From the NCBI GenBank assembly GCA_947454055.1, contig CANGIS010000010.1:1-64000 (forward strand): a stretch of DNA of 64,000 bases. Reading direction: 5' to 3'. The notes below the pieces were generated by a model. It made no database searches, had not been told where the DNA came from, and saw only the letters and a program-made list of their open reading frames with translations. Origin of the DNA: Hyphomicrobiales bacterium (GTDB taxonomy: Bacteria; Pseudomonadota; Alphaproteobacteria; Rhizobiales; Beijerinckiaceae). Both the position numbers and the translations under genes were made by a program. Of the stretch, positions 29,391 through 39,121 are shown piece after piece; within the stretch, counting starts at the first letter, position 1; every line of letters starts with the position of its first letter.

Positions 29391-30293
29391 TTATTTTTTC
29401 TCGAGCGAAGTTCCGTTTGCTTCGGCAATCACATCGGCCAGCATCGGCACGAAGTCGTTCGCGCGGCCACCATTGATCGCCACGGCGTAAGCATTCTTGA
29501 CGGCATTGCCGAGCGGGTTGGCAATACCTGCGTCATCGGCCATGGATTCCAGATAGCGCATATCCTTGAACGCATTGCCGAGCGTGAATTTATGCGCATC
29601 GCGATCCCGCTCAAGCGTGTATTTCATAAAGGTCTGGTAGAAACCGCAATCCATACGACCGCCACGGATGACGCTGTCGAACCGGTCCGGCGTAATGCCA
29701 ACCTTCTGCGCCAAGACCATCGCTTCGGAATAAAGCGCGGCATAGCCCAGCGAGAGGAAGTTGTTGATCAGCTTCATCTTATGACCGTCTCCAGGGCCTC
29801 CAATATGGACCGCACGACCGGACCATGTCGCCAACACCGGCTTCAACCGTTCAAAAACAGCATCGGTTGCGCCGACCATGGTGTCTAACGTACCTTCCCA
29901 TGCCTCTTTCGGCGTGCGTCCGAGTGGCGCGTCCACCAAGGTGATGCCGTGCGCTTCACATTCCTTGAACAGCGCCATGGTCGACGTCGGATCAGAGGTC
30001 GAGCAATCAACGACCAGCGAACCCTTCGGGAGATTGGCCACGAGGCCATCAGGTCCGCGTAAAACGGCTTCAACTTCCTTCGACCCCGTTACGCAGAGAA
30101 ACACGATGGTTGACGCCTGAGCGAGTTCCTTGACACTTTTCGCCTCTTTGGCGCCGCGTGTGACGAGATCGTCGACCGGCGCGCGGTTACGATGGCCCAT
30201 AACGGTGAGCGGATAGCCCTTTTCCACGATATTTTTGGCCATGCCATGGCCCATAAAGCCCACGCCGATAAAGCCGATTGTTTCTTGAGTCAT
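29391..30293 (-). CDS. NAD(P)-dependent beta-hydroxyacid dehydrogenase (3-hydroxyisobutyrate dehydrogenase family)
   Basis: A 300-residue Rossmann enzyme with GFIGVGFMGHGMAKNIVEKG at the N-terminus, the substrate motif VDAPLGRTPKEAWEGTL, and the catalytic lysine in GHKMKLINNFLSLGYAALYSEA. Family members act on 3-hydroxyisobutyrate, tartronate semialdehyde, or sugar-derived beta-hydroxyacids. In this sugar-acid neighbourhood a tartronate semialdehyde or related reductase is likely, but the specific substrate is not visible. AAGGA precedes the ATG. The next gene upstream on this strand (ltnD) is a distant paralogue. Confidence 0.85.
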   Translation of the reverse strand: MTQETIGFIGVGFMGHGMAKNIVEKGYPLTVMGHRNRAPVDDLVTRGAKEAKSVKELAQASTIVFLCVTGSKEVEAVLRGPDGLVANLPKGSLVVDCSTSDPTSTMALFKECEAHGITLVDAPLGRTPKEAWEGTLDTMVGATDAVFERLKPVLATWSGRAVHIGGPGDGHKMKLINNFLSLGYAALYSEAMVLAQKVGITPDRFDSVIRGGRMDCGFYQTFMKYTLERDRDAHKFTLGNAFKDMRYLESMADDAGIANPLGNAVKNAYAVAINGGRANDFVPMLADVIAEANGTSLEKK

Positions 30294-30311
30294 GGTAGTG
30301 TCCTTCCCTGA

Positions 30312-31193
30312 TTATTTTTTTAATCCGGCTATATGCCGATAGGCTTCAACGACCTGGCTGTCATCTTTGGCACCCAGCCCCATAGCGGACGCGGCCAAAA
30401 ACATCTGCAATGCGGCAGAGGCAATAGGCAGCGGGGTTTTGGAAGCGCGTCCCGCATCCACGACAATGCCAAGGTCTTTGACAAAAATATCAACAGCGCT
30501 GGCCACAATCGGTTCTTCCTCAAACATACGAGGGCCACGATTGTTTAACATCCAGCTTCCTGCCGCCGATCCGCCCAAAATCTCGAGCGCCAATTTGCCG
30601 TCGATGCCCGCCTTCTCGGCCAGCGCAAACGCTTCGGCCGCGACCGCGATGTGAACACCGCAGAGCAATTGGTTGACGGTTTTAACCGCCGCACCCTGTC
30701 CAGGCTCTTCACCCACATGGAACAATTTGTCGCCCAGCGTGACAAGAACCGGATGCATTGTGTCGAAGACCGCTTTTGACGCCGCAGCCATGATGGTCAG
30801 CGTGCCGCCCTTGGCACCGATCGTTCCACCGGAAACGGGCGCGTCGACGATATGGCGGCCTGAGGCCTCGACACGGGCTGCAATGGCTTTGACGGCCGAA
30901 GGCGCACAGGTTGCCATCAACACCACGGTACCGCCTGGCGCCAAAGCATCCAAGGCCCCCGCATCGAACAGCACGCTTTCGGCTTGGGTGGCATTGACCA
31001 CCATCACGATCAGCACGTCCGCATCCCGCGCCGCTTCCGCGGCCGTTGCGGCCCCTTTACCGCCTAAAGACTCAAACGCGCGGATATTGTCCGCCCGCAC
31101 ATCAAAGCCCGTAACGGCGAATTGCTTTTTGACAAGATTTTCCGCCATGGGCATTCCCATAGCGCCAAGACCAACGAAACCGATGCGTGTCAC
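30312..31193 (-). CDS. ltnD: L-threonate dehydrogenase-like (LtnD family)
   Basis: A 293-residue beta-hydroxyacid dehydrogenase: RIGFVGLGAMGMPMAENL, VDAPVSGGTIGAKGGTL, catalytic lysine in AAVKTVNQLLCGVHIAVAAEA, and a C-terminal DLGIVVDAGRASKTPLPIASAALQMFLAASAMG that closely follows LtnD. LtnD oxidises L-threonate to 2-oxotetronate in four-carbon acid-sugar catabolism. I chose the GTG at 31193 (a TTG lies immediately before it) with GAGGGG upstream. Other genes of the threonate route (otnK/otnC/otnI) are not seen in the window. Confidence 0.8.
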   Translation of the reverse strand: MTRIGFVGLGAMGMPMAENLVKKQFAVTGFDVRADNIRAFESLGGKGAATAAEAARDADVLIVMVVNATQAESVLFDAGALDALAPGGTVVLMATCAPSAVKAIAARVEASGRHIVDAPVSGGTIGAKGGTLTIMAAASKAVFDTMHPVLVTLGDKLFHVGEEPGQGAAVKTVNQLLCGVHIAVAAEAFALAEKAGIDGKLALEILGGSAAGSWMLNNRGPRMFEEEPIVASAVDIFVKDLGIVVDAGRASKTPLPIASAALQMFLAASAMGLGAKDDSQVVEAYRHIAGLKK

Positions 31194-31345
31194 CAACGAG
31201 CCCCCCTCGACATCAACCGACTGTTCTTCTAATTTTTACGATCTTGCCATCCGTTGCGCGGAAATCAAGAAAAGGCCATACCGAATTAACGCAACCCACC
31301 CGGTCATTTGTTGAATTCAAGTGCCGCAACATAGTGAAAATAACC

Positions 31346-32314
31346 ATGACAGCTACCGAAATTCTTGCCCCGAAGCCAATGATGCCGCTGATCATGGAGG
31401 GGTTAAAAGCCACCGGACACCTGCACTGTCTCTGGGAAATGCCTGATCCAGAGGCCTTTATCAAAGAAAACGCGGCCAAAATCGGGGCTATTGCGACAGG
31501 TGGTCACATCAAGGTGGATGGCGCCTATATGTCGCAGTTTCCGAACCTGAAAATTGTCGCCAATTTTGGTGTGGGATACGACACGGTCGACGCAAATTGG
31601 GCTGGCCAGCATGGCATTACGGTCACCAACACGCCCGACGTGCTCACCGAGGAAGTAGCCGACACCGCGCTCGGCCTCCTGATCATGACGATGCGCGAAC
31701 TTCCGCAATCCGAGCGTTATCTGCGTGCCGGACATTGGGCGGCCAAAGGCCCCTATCCGCTGACGCACAATACGTTGCGCGGTAAGACGATCGGCATTCT
31801 GGCCCTCGGCCGGATCGGCAAAGCGATTGCAACCCGCTGCGAAGCCTTCGGCTTGAAGGTCGTCTATCATGGCCGCAGCGAGCAGACGGATGTTGCCTAT
31901 CGCTATTATCCGACGCTTGTCGGCATGGCCAAAGACGTCGATATTCTGATGAGCGTCGCACCGGGCGGCACGTCGACCTTTCACACAATCAATGCAGATG
32001 TATTGGCGGCGCTCGGCAGCCAGGGCGTGCTGATCAATATCGGGCGCGGTAGCGTTGTGGATGAGAAGGCGTTGATCCAAGCCTTGCACAACAAGGTCAT
32101 TTTCTCCGCCGGTCTCGACGTGTTCGAGGACGAACCGCATGTCCCCACCGAGTTGATCGCGATGGAAAATGTCGTTCTTCTGCCGCATGTGGGATCAGCG
32201 TCGCATCATACGCGCAATCTGATGGGGCAACTCGTCGTTGATAATATTCTGGCCTACTGCGCCGGCAAAGCGCCGTTAACGCCCGTGGCCGAGACGCCTT
32301 TCAGCGGCTGGTAA
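31346..32314 (+). CDS. D-isomer-specific 2-hydroxyacid dehydrogenase (glyoxylate/hydroxypyruvate reductase-like)
   Basis: A 322-residue protein with the NAD-binding GILALGRIGKAIATRCEAFG, the substrate arginine in NIGRGSVVDEKALIQ, the glutamate in DVFEDEPHVP and catalytic histidine in LLPHVGSASHHT. The N-terminal catalytic half contains the GVGYDTVDANWAGQHGI stretch with the hydroxyacid loop. It likely reduces glyoxylate or hydroxypyruvate, which fits a sugar-acid catabolic area. The ATG at 31346 has a poor ribosome site; a GTG at 31334 is the alternative. A strong terminator follows. Confidence 0.88.
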   Translation: MTATEILAPKPMMPLIMEGLKATGHLHCLWEMPDPEAFIKENAAKIGAIATGGHIKVDGAYMSQFPNLKIVANFGVGYDTVDANWAGQHGITVTNTPDVLTEEVADTALGLLIMTMRELPQSERYLRAGHWAAKGPYPLTHNTLRGKTIGILALGRIGKAIATRCEAFGLKVVYHGRSEQTDVAYRYYPTLVGMAKDVDILMSVAPGGTSTFHTINADVLAALGSQGVLINIGRGSVVDEKALIQALHNKVIFSAGLDVFEDEPHVPTELIAMENVVLLPHVGSASHHTRNLMGQLVVDNILAYCAGKAPLTPVAETPFSGW

Positions 32315-32333
32315 GGCGATCATCCTACCGATT

Positions 32334-32367
32334 AAAAAAAGGGGCAGCTGGTTGCTGCCCCTTTTTT
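32334..32367. terminator. Strong bidirectional rho-independent terminator
   Basis: GGGGCAGC-TGGTT-GCTGCCCC (32341-32361) is bordered by seven As on the left and six Ts on the right, so it can stop transcription of both the hydroxyacid dehydrogenase (+) and the erythronate dehydrogenase-like gene (-). Confidence 0.95.
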
Positions 32368-32390
32368 CGTTACGTCCTTACAACCGTAAA

Positions 32391-33371
32391 TCAGGCAATC
32401 TTACCGCCGAGTTCATCCTCGATATGGACGCGGATGATCTCCTCAAACGAGGTTTCCGCCTTAAAGCCCAGTGCGGTCGCGCGTTTGGCATCCAGACGCG
32501 TGGCCCAACCGTCGACGATCTTGATGATGGCCGGATCAGGCTCGCGCCGAATACGGGCCACGACCTTATCGCCAGCAACCTTGCGCAAGGCATCGATTTG
32601 CTCGCCCACGGTCACCGAGAGGCCCGGCATGGCCAGCGCACGCCTTGGGCCGACAAGGTTCAAATCAAGCGTTGCGGCATGCATCAGAAAGCCAACCGCC
32701 GAGCGCGGGCTTGCGTGCCAGTGACGAACGCTTTCCGATACCGGCAGCACGGCTTCGTGCCCTGCCAGAGGTTCGCGGATGATGTTGGAGAAAAAGCCGG
32801 AGGCTGCCTTGTTCGGCTTGCCCGGACGGACGCAAATGGTGGGCAAGCGGATGCCGATGCCATCGAAAAAGCCTTTGCGCGAATAATCCGACAGCAACAA
32901 CTCGCCAATCGCCTTCTGGGTGCCGTAGGAGGTGAGCGGTGTGGTGAAGAACTCGTCCCCAATCGCTTCCGGAAACGGTGCGCCATAAACGGCGATCGAC
33001 GAGGTAAAGACGACCCGTGGCCGATACCCGTCACCAACCGCACGAATGGCGGCGAACAATTCCATCGTGCCGTGAAGATTGATGCGGTAGCCGAGATCGA
33101 AATTCTGCTCGGCCTCGCCGGACACAATCGCCGCGAGATGGAAAATCACATCAGGACGACCCGCAACCAGCTTTGCCGCTTCGCCCGGCAACGAGAAATC
33201 CGACGCCATCAAGGTTGACGAGAATTTAGCACCTTCCGGCGCGGATGGTTCGACAACATCGTGCAAGGTTGCCTTCGTGATCTCATGGCCACCGAGATGG
33301 CCATCTTTGGCCAGCCGATCCGCAAGCTTGCGGCCAACCATACCTGCCGCACCAATGATGAGAATATGCAT
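32391..33371 (-). CDS. denD: D-erythronate dehydrogenase-like NAD-dependent epimerase family protein
   Basis: The 326-residue extended SDR has the N-terminal GAAGMVGRKLADRL glycine motif, HLAAIVSGEAEQNFDLGYRIN, VFTSSIAVYGAPFP, and the catalytic YGTQK. The overall pattern, including HHAA-less RHWHASPRSAVGFLMHAA and the C-terminal KIVDGWATRLDAKRATALGF, matches DenD, which oxidises D-erythronate to 2-oxo-D-erythronate. AGGGG precedes the ATG. The adjacent SDR starts within 25 bases upstream, giving a two- or three-gene unit. Confidence 0.82.
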   Translation of the reverse strand: MHILIIGAAGMVGRKLADRLAKDGHLGGHEITKATLHDVVEPSAPEGAKFSSTLMASDFSLPGEAAKLVAGRPDVIFHLAAIVSGEAEQNFDLGYRINLHGTMELFAAIRAVGDGYRPRVVFTSSIAVYGAPFPEAIGDEFFTTPLTSYGTQKAIGELLLSDYSRKGFFDGIGIRLPTICVRPGKPNKAASGFFSNIIREPLAGHEAVLPVSESVRHWHASPRSAVGFLMHAATLDLNLVGPRRALAMPGLSVTVGEQIDALRKVAGDKVVARIRREPDPAIIKIVDGWATRLDAKRATALGFKAETSFEEIIRVHIEDELGGKIA

Positions 33372-33392
33372 GTGCTTTACCCCTGTCCCGAA

Positions 33393-34885
<1,493 letters not shown>

Positions 34886-34932
34886 TTTTATGCCCTGAAA
34901 GTGGAAGTTTGCGATCGCCCAGGCCGAACGAA

Positions 34933-34966
34933 CGAGGCAACCCGGATTGCATACTGGATTGCCTCG
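34933..34966 (-). terminator. Probable terminator after the xylonate dehydratase gene
   Basis: CGAGGCAA (34933-34940) pairs with TTGCCTCG (34959-34966), with two further G-C pairs inside, in the 123-base gap below the dehydratase stop. The tail is short in T, so efficiency is uncertain. Confidence 0.5.
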
Positions 34967-35008
34967 TCCTTGTTGCGTCCTGCGGCATAAATACCGAGCC
35001 TGATGGCG

Positions 35009-36928
35009 TCAGTGGTTATCTCTCGCCACGCCATATTTCTGCGCGACGCGTTGATATTTTACCGCTGGCTTCAGCACCATACCGTCGGAGAGTTGATCGA
35101 CCATCCCGCGCTGGATTTCCTGCCATGGTGTTTGGCTGGCCGGATATTTGAACCCGCCATTTTTCATCAGATCGGCACGCCGTTGGGCAAGCTCTTCCGC
35201 CGTGATCAAAATGTCGGCGGTGCCCCGCTTCAGATCAATGCGGACCTGATCTCCGGTCTTGAGAATGGCCAGCCCGCCATTGGCCGCCGCTTCCGGCGAG
35301 GCGTTCAAGATCGAAGGCGAACCCGACGTGCCGGACTGACGCCCATCGCCGATGCATGGCAACGCCATAATGCCCTTTTTGAGCAAGGCCGCCGGTGGCT
35401 GCATATTGACGACTTCGGCCGCACCCGGATAGCCGATCGGGCCGGTACCCCGGATGAAGAGCATGCAGTTTGCATCGATCTTGAGTTTCGGATCATCAAT
35501 GCGGTGGTGATAATCTTCCGGCCCTTCGAAGACGATCGCGCGGCCCTCAAAGGCTTCCGGATCTTTCGGGTTGGAAAGATAGCGGGCGCGGAATTCGTCC
35601 GAGATCACGCTCGTCTTCATCACGGCGCTGTCGAAGAGATTGCCCTTCAGCACAAGGAAGCCGGCATCTTTCTTGAGAGGCTTGTTGACGGGGAAAATGA
35701 CATCCGCGTCGATAACCTTGGTGTCCTTGCAGTTTTCACCAATGGTCTTGCCATTGGCCGTCAGCGCGCCTTCGCGAACCAGCTTCTTTTTCATCAATTC
35801 ATTGACGACGGCAGGAACGCCGCCCGCCCGGTGAAATTCCTCACCCAGATATTTGCCGGCTGGCTGAAGATTAACGATCAGCGGAACCTTGTGGCCGTAT
35901 TTCTGCCAATCCTCGACCTTGAGATCAACGCCGATATGACGTGCGATCGCGTTGATATGGATCGGTGCGTTGGTCGAGCCGCCGATGGCCGAATTGACAA
36001 TGATGGCATTTTCAAAGGCTTCGCGCGTCATGATGTCGGAGGGCTTCAAATCCTCCCAGACCATTTCGACCGCACGGATGCCGGTCTCGTAAGCAATCTG
36101 GCCACGCTCGCGATAAGGGGCTGGAATGGCCGCGCAACCCGGCAAGGTCATGCCCAGCGCCTCGGCCAGCGAATTCATGGTCGAGGCCGTGCCCATTGTA
36201 TTGCAATGGCCGACGGATGGCGCCGACGACGCCACGATCTGCATGAATTCCTCATAATTAATCTCGCCCGCGGCCAGTCGCTCGCGTTGGCGCCACACGA
36301 CTGTTCCAGATCCCGTGCGCTCACCCCGGTACCAACCATTCAACATCGGTCCACCGCAGAGTACAATCGACGGAATATTGACCGTAGCGGCCGCCATGAT
36401 GCAGGCAGGTGTCGTTTTATCGCAGCCCGTCGTCAGCACAACGCCGTCGAGCGGATAGCCATAGAGCACCTCGACAAGGCCCAAATAGGCGAGGTTACGA
36501 TCCAGCGACGCAGTGGGCCGCTTGCCGGTTTCCTGAATCGGATGCACGGGGAATTCAAACGCCACACCGCCCGCAGCCGTAATGCCTTCGCGCACGCGTT
36601 TGGCCAGCTCGAGATGGTGGCGGTTGCACGGCGAGAGATCGGAGCCCGTCTGGGCGATGCCGATGATCGGCTTACCGGACTGGAGTTCCTCGCGCGTCAG
36701 GCCGAAATTGAGATAACGCTCCAGATATAGCGCGGTCATGCCGGGATTTTCGGGGTTATCAAACCACTGCTTCGAGCGGAGTTGGCTTTTCTTGATTCTT
36801 TTCCGCGCAGGAGCTCCGGCACTCACAACGACCGATGGCGCCGCCAGCTTGGCTTTTTTAGCCACCCCTTTTTTAGAATCAGCCTTTGCAGCAACCTTCT
36901 TTTCCGAGGTTTTTTTAGATACGGCCAT
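35009..36928 (-). CDS. xylD: D-xylonate dehydratase-like (IlvD/Edd family) with lysine-rich N-terminal extension
   Basis: The 639-residue IlvD/Edd protein aligns by eye with Caulobacter Xyl[85 protein letters not shown], and [26 protein letters not shown]. Cysteines in [16 protein letters not shown] and GHCNTMG are the Fe-S cluster ligands. It dehydrates D-xylonate (or a related aldonate) to the 2-keto-3-deoxy acid. Unusually, about 50 residues precede the conserved start, rich in K and A ([20 protein letters not shown]). A strong GGGAGGA site favours the ATG at 36928; the first internal methionine is inside the conserved domain. Confidence 0.85.
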   Translation of the reverse strand: MAVSKKTSEKKVAAKADSKKGVAKKAKLAAPSVVVSAGAPARKRIKKSQLRSKQWFDNPENPGMTALYLERYLNFGLTREELQSGKPIIGIAQTGSDLSPCNRHHLELAKRVREGITAAGGVAFEFPVHPIQETGKRPTASLDRNLAYLGLVEVLYGYPLDGVVLTTGCDKTTPACIMAAATVNIPSIVLCGGPMLNGWYRGERTGSGTVVWRQRERLAAGEINYEEFMQIVASSAPSVGHCNTMGTASTMNSLAEALGMTLPGCAAIPAPYRERGQIAYETGIRAVEMVWEDLKPSDIMTREAFENAIIVNSAIGGSTNAPIHINAIARHIGVDLKVEDWQKYGHKVPLIVNLQPAGKYLGEEFHRAGGVPAVVNELMKKKLVREGALTANGKTIGENCKDTKVIDADVIFPVNKPLKKDAGFLVLKGNLFDSAVMKTSVISDEFRARYLSNPKDPEAFEGRAIVFEGPEDYHHRIDDPKLKIDANCMLFIRGTGPIGYPGAAEVVNMQPPAALLKKGIMALPCIGDGRQSGTSGSPSILNASPEAAANGGLAILKTGDQVRIDLKRGTADILITAEELAQRRADLMKNGGFKYPASQTPWQEIQRGMVDQLSDGMVLKPAVKYQRVAQKYGVARDNH

Positions 36929-37063
36929 GTCGTCCTCCCAAATTTCGCCAAGCGCATAGGTGCCATTGACGAAGCACGCGTTGATTTCTTCCCTACCATC
37001 GCCCTAAATGGATGGATAAATCAATAACCACAGTCCATCGCCACGGACGGAGGAGCCCTGCCC

Positions 37064-38248
37064 ATGCTGCACATCATCGACGCCTTCTCCCGTATTGGCG
37101 AAGAAAATGCCTTCGCTGTCTTGGCGCGCGCCACCGAATTGCAGCGCCAGGGCAAGGACATTATTAATCTAGGCATTGGCCAGCCGGACTTCCGGACGCC
37201 TGAGAACATTGTCGAGGCCGCGATCAAGGCGCTACGCGACGGGCACCATGGCTACACGCCCGCAACCGGCATTTTACCGCTGCGGGAAGCGGTTTCCGCC
37301 GACCTCAAAAAGCGGTTCAACGTCGAGGTCTCCCCCGAACTCGTGATGATCGTGCCGGGTGGCAAGGTCACGATGTTCATGGCGATTTTGATGTTCGGTG
37401 AACCGGGCGCGGAAATTCTTTATCCCGATCCCGGCTTTCCGATCTATCGCTCAATGATCGAATTTACCGGTGCCAAAGCCGTACCGGTTCCGATCCGCGA
37501 GGAAAACGGATTTGCCTTTTCGGCCGAAGAGACGCTGGCGCTGATTACGCCCAAGACGCGCCTTCTCATCATCAATTCGCCGGCCAACCCGACGGGCGGC
37601 GTCACGCCGAAATCGGAAATCGACAAACTCGTGAAGGGTCTCGAACGCTTTCCTGACGTCGCGATCATGTCCGACGAGATTTACGCACAGATGACCTATG
37701 ATGGCGAAGTGCATCAAACATTGCTGGCCTATCACGAAATTCGCGACCGGCTGATCTTGCTTGATGGCTGGTCGAAGACCTATGCGATGACCGGTTGGCG
37801 GATGGGCTATTCGGTCTGGCCGAAGCCGCTTTATGACGCGGCGCGCAAGCTGGCCGTCAATTCGTTCTCATGCGTTAACGCCTCGGCGCAATATGCCGGT
37901 CTTGAGGCGCTTACCGGCCCGCAAGACGCCGTGCATGCGATGGTCGCCGAGTTTGATCGCCGCCGGAAAGTCGTGGTCGAAGGATTGAACAGACTGCCGA
38001 ATGTGTCGGCGGCAACACCAAAGGGCGCGTTCTACGCCTTCCCGAATATTTCCAAAACCGGCTGGCGGGCCAAGCCGCTTGCGTCGGCCTTACTCGAGGA
38101 AGCGGGCGTTGCCACCATTGGCGGGCCGGATTTCGGCGTTCATGGCGAGGGCTATATCCGCCTCTCTTATGCCAATTCCACCGAGAATATTCTGCGCGCG
38201 CTGGAGCGGATCGAGAAGTTTTTGGTAGAGCGCAGCCAGCAAAAATAA
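37064..38248 (+). CDS. Pyridoxal-phosphate-dependent class I aminotransferase
   Basis: The 394-residue fold-type I aminotransferase has NLGIGQPDFRTP, GYTPATGILPLREAVS, the tyrosine/aspartate segment INSPANPTGGV and DEIYAQMTYD, the Schiff-base lysine in DGWSKTYAMTGWRMGYSV, and the carboxylate-binding arginine in GYIRLSYANS. It most likely moves amino groups between an amino acid and 2-oxoglutarate. GGAGGAG lies upstream. Substrate cannot be fixed. It is transcribed divergently from the dehydratase and ends just before repeat copy 2. Confidence 0.88.
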   Translation: MLHIIDAFSRIGEENAFAVLARATELQRQGKDIINLGIGQPDFRTPENIVEAAIKALRDGHHGYTPATGILPLREAVSADLKKRFNVEVSPELVMIVPGGKVTMFMAILMFGEPGAEILYPDPGFPIYRSMIEFTGAKAVPVPIREENGFAFSAEETLALITPKTRLLIINSPANPTGGVTPKSEIDKLVKGLERFPDVAIMSDEIYAQMTYDGEVHQTLLAYHEIRDRLILLDGWSKTYAMTGWRMGYSVWPKPLYDAARKLAVNSFSCVNASAQYAGLEALTGPQDAVHAMVAEFDRRRKVVVEGLNRLPNVSAATPKGAFYAFPNISKTGWRAKPLASALLEEAGVATIGGPDFGVHGEGYIRLSYANSTENILRALERIEKFLVERSQQK

Positions 38249-38251
38249 ATT

Positions 38252-38369
38252 CGTCACTGCGAGCGACGGCGAAGCAGCCTAGCTGAGCTATCAAAACAAA
38301 ATGCTATGACGACGTAGCATACCAACCACAACCATCAGCTGGGTGGCTTCGCGTTCGCTCGCCATGACG
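38252..38369. repeat. Palindromic repeat copy 2 (118-base core)
   Basis: Starts CGTCACTGCGAGCGACGGCG and ends TTCGCTCGCCATGACG, the same arms as the core at 12273-12390. Both copies are exactly 118 bases long, and most differences are in the central part. The centre contains its own hairpin ATGCTA/TAGCAT. It lies between the convergent aminotransferase and eda genes, four bases after the aminotransferase stop. No ORF. This looks like a non-autonomous palindromic repeat of the alphaproteobacterial kind; a transposase is not nearby. Confidence 0.9.
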
Positions 38370-38376
38370 GATCGGC

Positions 38377-39009
38377 TTATCGCAACGCCGCACACTGTTT
38401 CGCAAGCTCGGTAATGCGTGGCCAATCGCCCGCTTTCACCGCATCGGCAGGCGTTACCCATGAGCCGCCGACGCAAACGACATTGGAAAGCGCGAGGTAG
38501 GATTTTGCCTTCTCAGCATCAATGCCACCCGTCGGGCAGAATGTCAGATGTGGCAAGGGCGCGCCAAGTGATTTGAGATAGGCGGTGCCGCCAGCCGGTT
38601 CGGCCGGAAAAAACTTCAAGACATGATGGCCCATTTCTGCCATCGCCATCGCTTCAGATGCCGTGGCCACGCCGGGCAATAAAGGTGTGCCCGATTGGGC
38701 TGCGGCTTCCGAAAGCTTGATGGTCGAGCCGGGGCTGACCAGAAAATTTGCACCTGCCGATTTTGCTTCCCAAACCTGCGAGGCCGTTAACACCGTCCCC
38801 GCCCCTAAAATCGCTTCCGGCACCTCGCGCGCCATTGCCTCGATCGCCTTCAGCGCACCGTCGGTACGAAGCGTGACTTCAAGCACATCGAGACCACCCG
38901 CCACCAATGCCCTGGCCAGCGAAACGGCCTCGTACGGATCGTCGACCGTTAGCACGGGGATGACAGGCACACGCTTCAGAATGGCAAGCAGGGCGGCGTT
39001 GGTCGGCAT
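38377..39009 (-). CDS. eda: KDPG/KHG aldolase (2-keto-3-deoxy-6-phosphogluconate aldolase)
   Basis: A 210-residue class I aldolase: VPVIPVLTVDDPYEAVSLARAL, LEVTLRTDGALKAI, ILGAGTVLTASQVWEAKSAG, VSPGSTIKL, the Schiff-base lysine in HHVLKFFPAEPAGGTAYLKS, and FCPTGGIDAEKA. It splits 2-keto-3-deoxy-6-phosphogluconate into pyruvate and glyceraldehyde-3-phosphate (Entner-Doudoroff). The related Edd dehydratase is not in the window, though the xylonate dehydratase is close. GGAG lies nine bases ahead of the ATG at 39009. Confidence 0.93.
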   Translation of the reverse strand: MPTNAALLAILKRVPVIPVLTVDDPYEAVSLARALVAGGLDVLEVTLRTDGALKAIEAMAREVPEAILGAGTVLTASQVWEAKSAGANFLVSPGSTIKLSEAAAQSGTPLLPGVATASEAMAMAEMGHHVLKFFPAEPAGGTAYLKSLGAPLPHLTFCPTGGIDAEKAKSYLALSNVVCVGGSWVTPADAVKAGDWPRITELAKQCAALR

Positions 39010-39061
39010 GGTCATCAGCTCCGAGGGGCAACAATTAATTTGAACGCTATCCATGAAACGA

Positions 39062-39094
39062 GAGAGCCCGACAGGTCAATCCTATCGGGCTCTT
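39062..39094. terminator. Hairpin terminator between eda and the RND gene
   Basis: AGAGCCCGACAGG and CCTATCGGGCTCT pair with one mismatch around a TCAAT loop, followed on the plus side by TTTT. It sits downstream of the RND gene (minus strand); the T tract favours the plus direction, so on the minus strand termination is probably weaker. Confidence 0.6.
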
Positions 39095-39121
39095 TTCATT
39101 TCGTGGTGGCAGGAACGGGGA

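Noticed and set aside
35003-36730. Long plus-strand open frame of 575 codons
   Set aside because: It is the antisense shadow of the xylonate dehydratase gene, with low-complexity composition and no recognisable domain.
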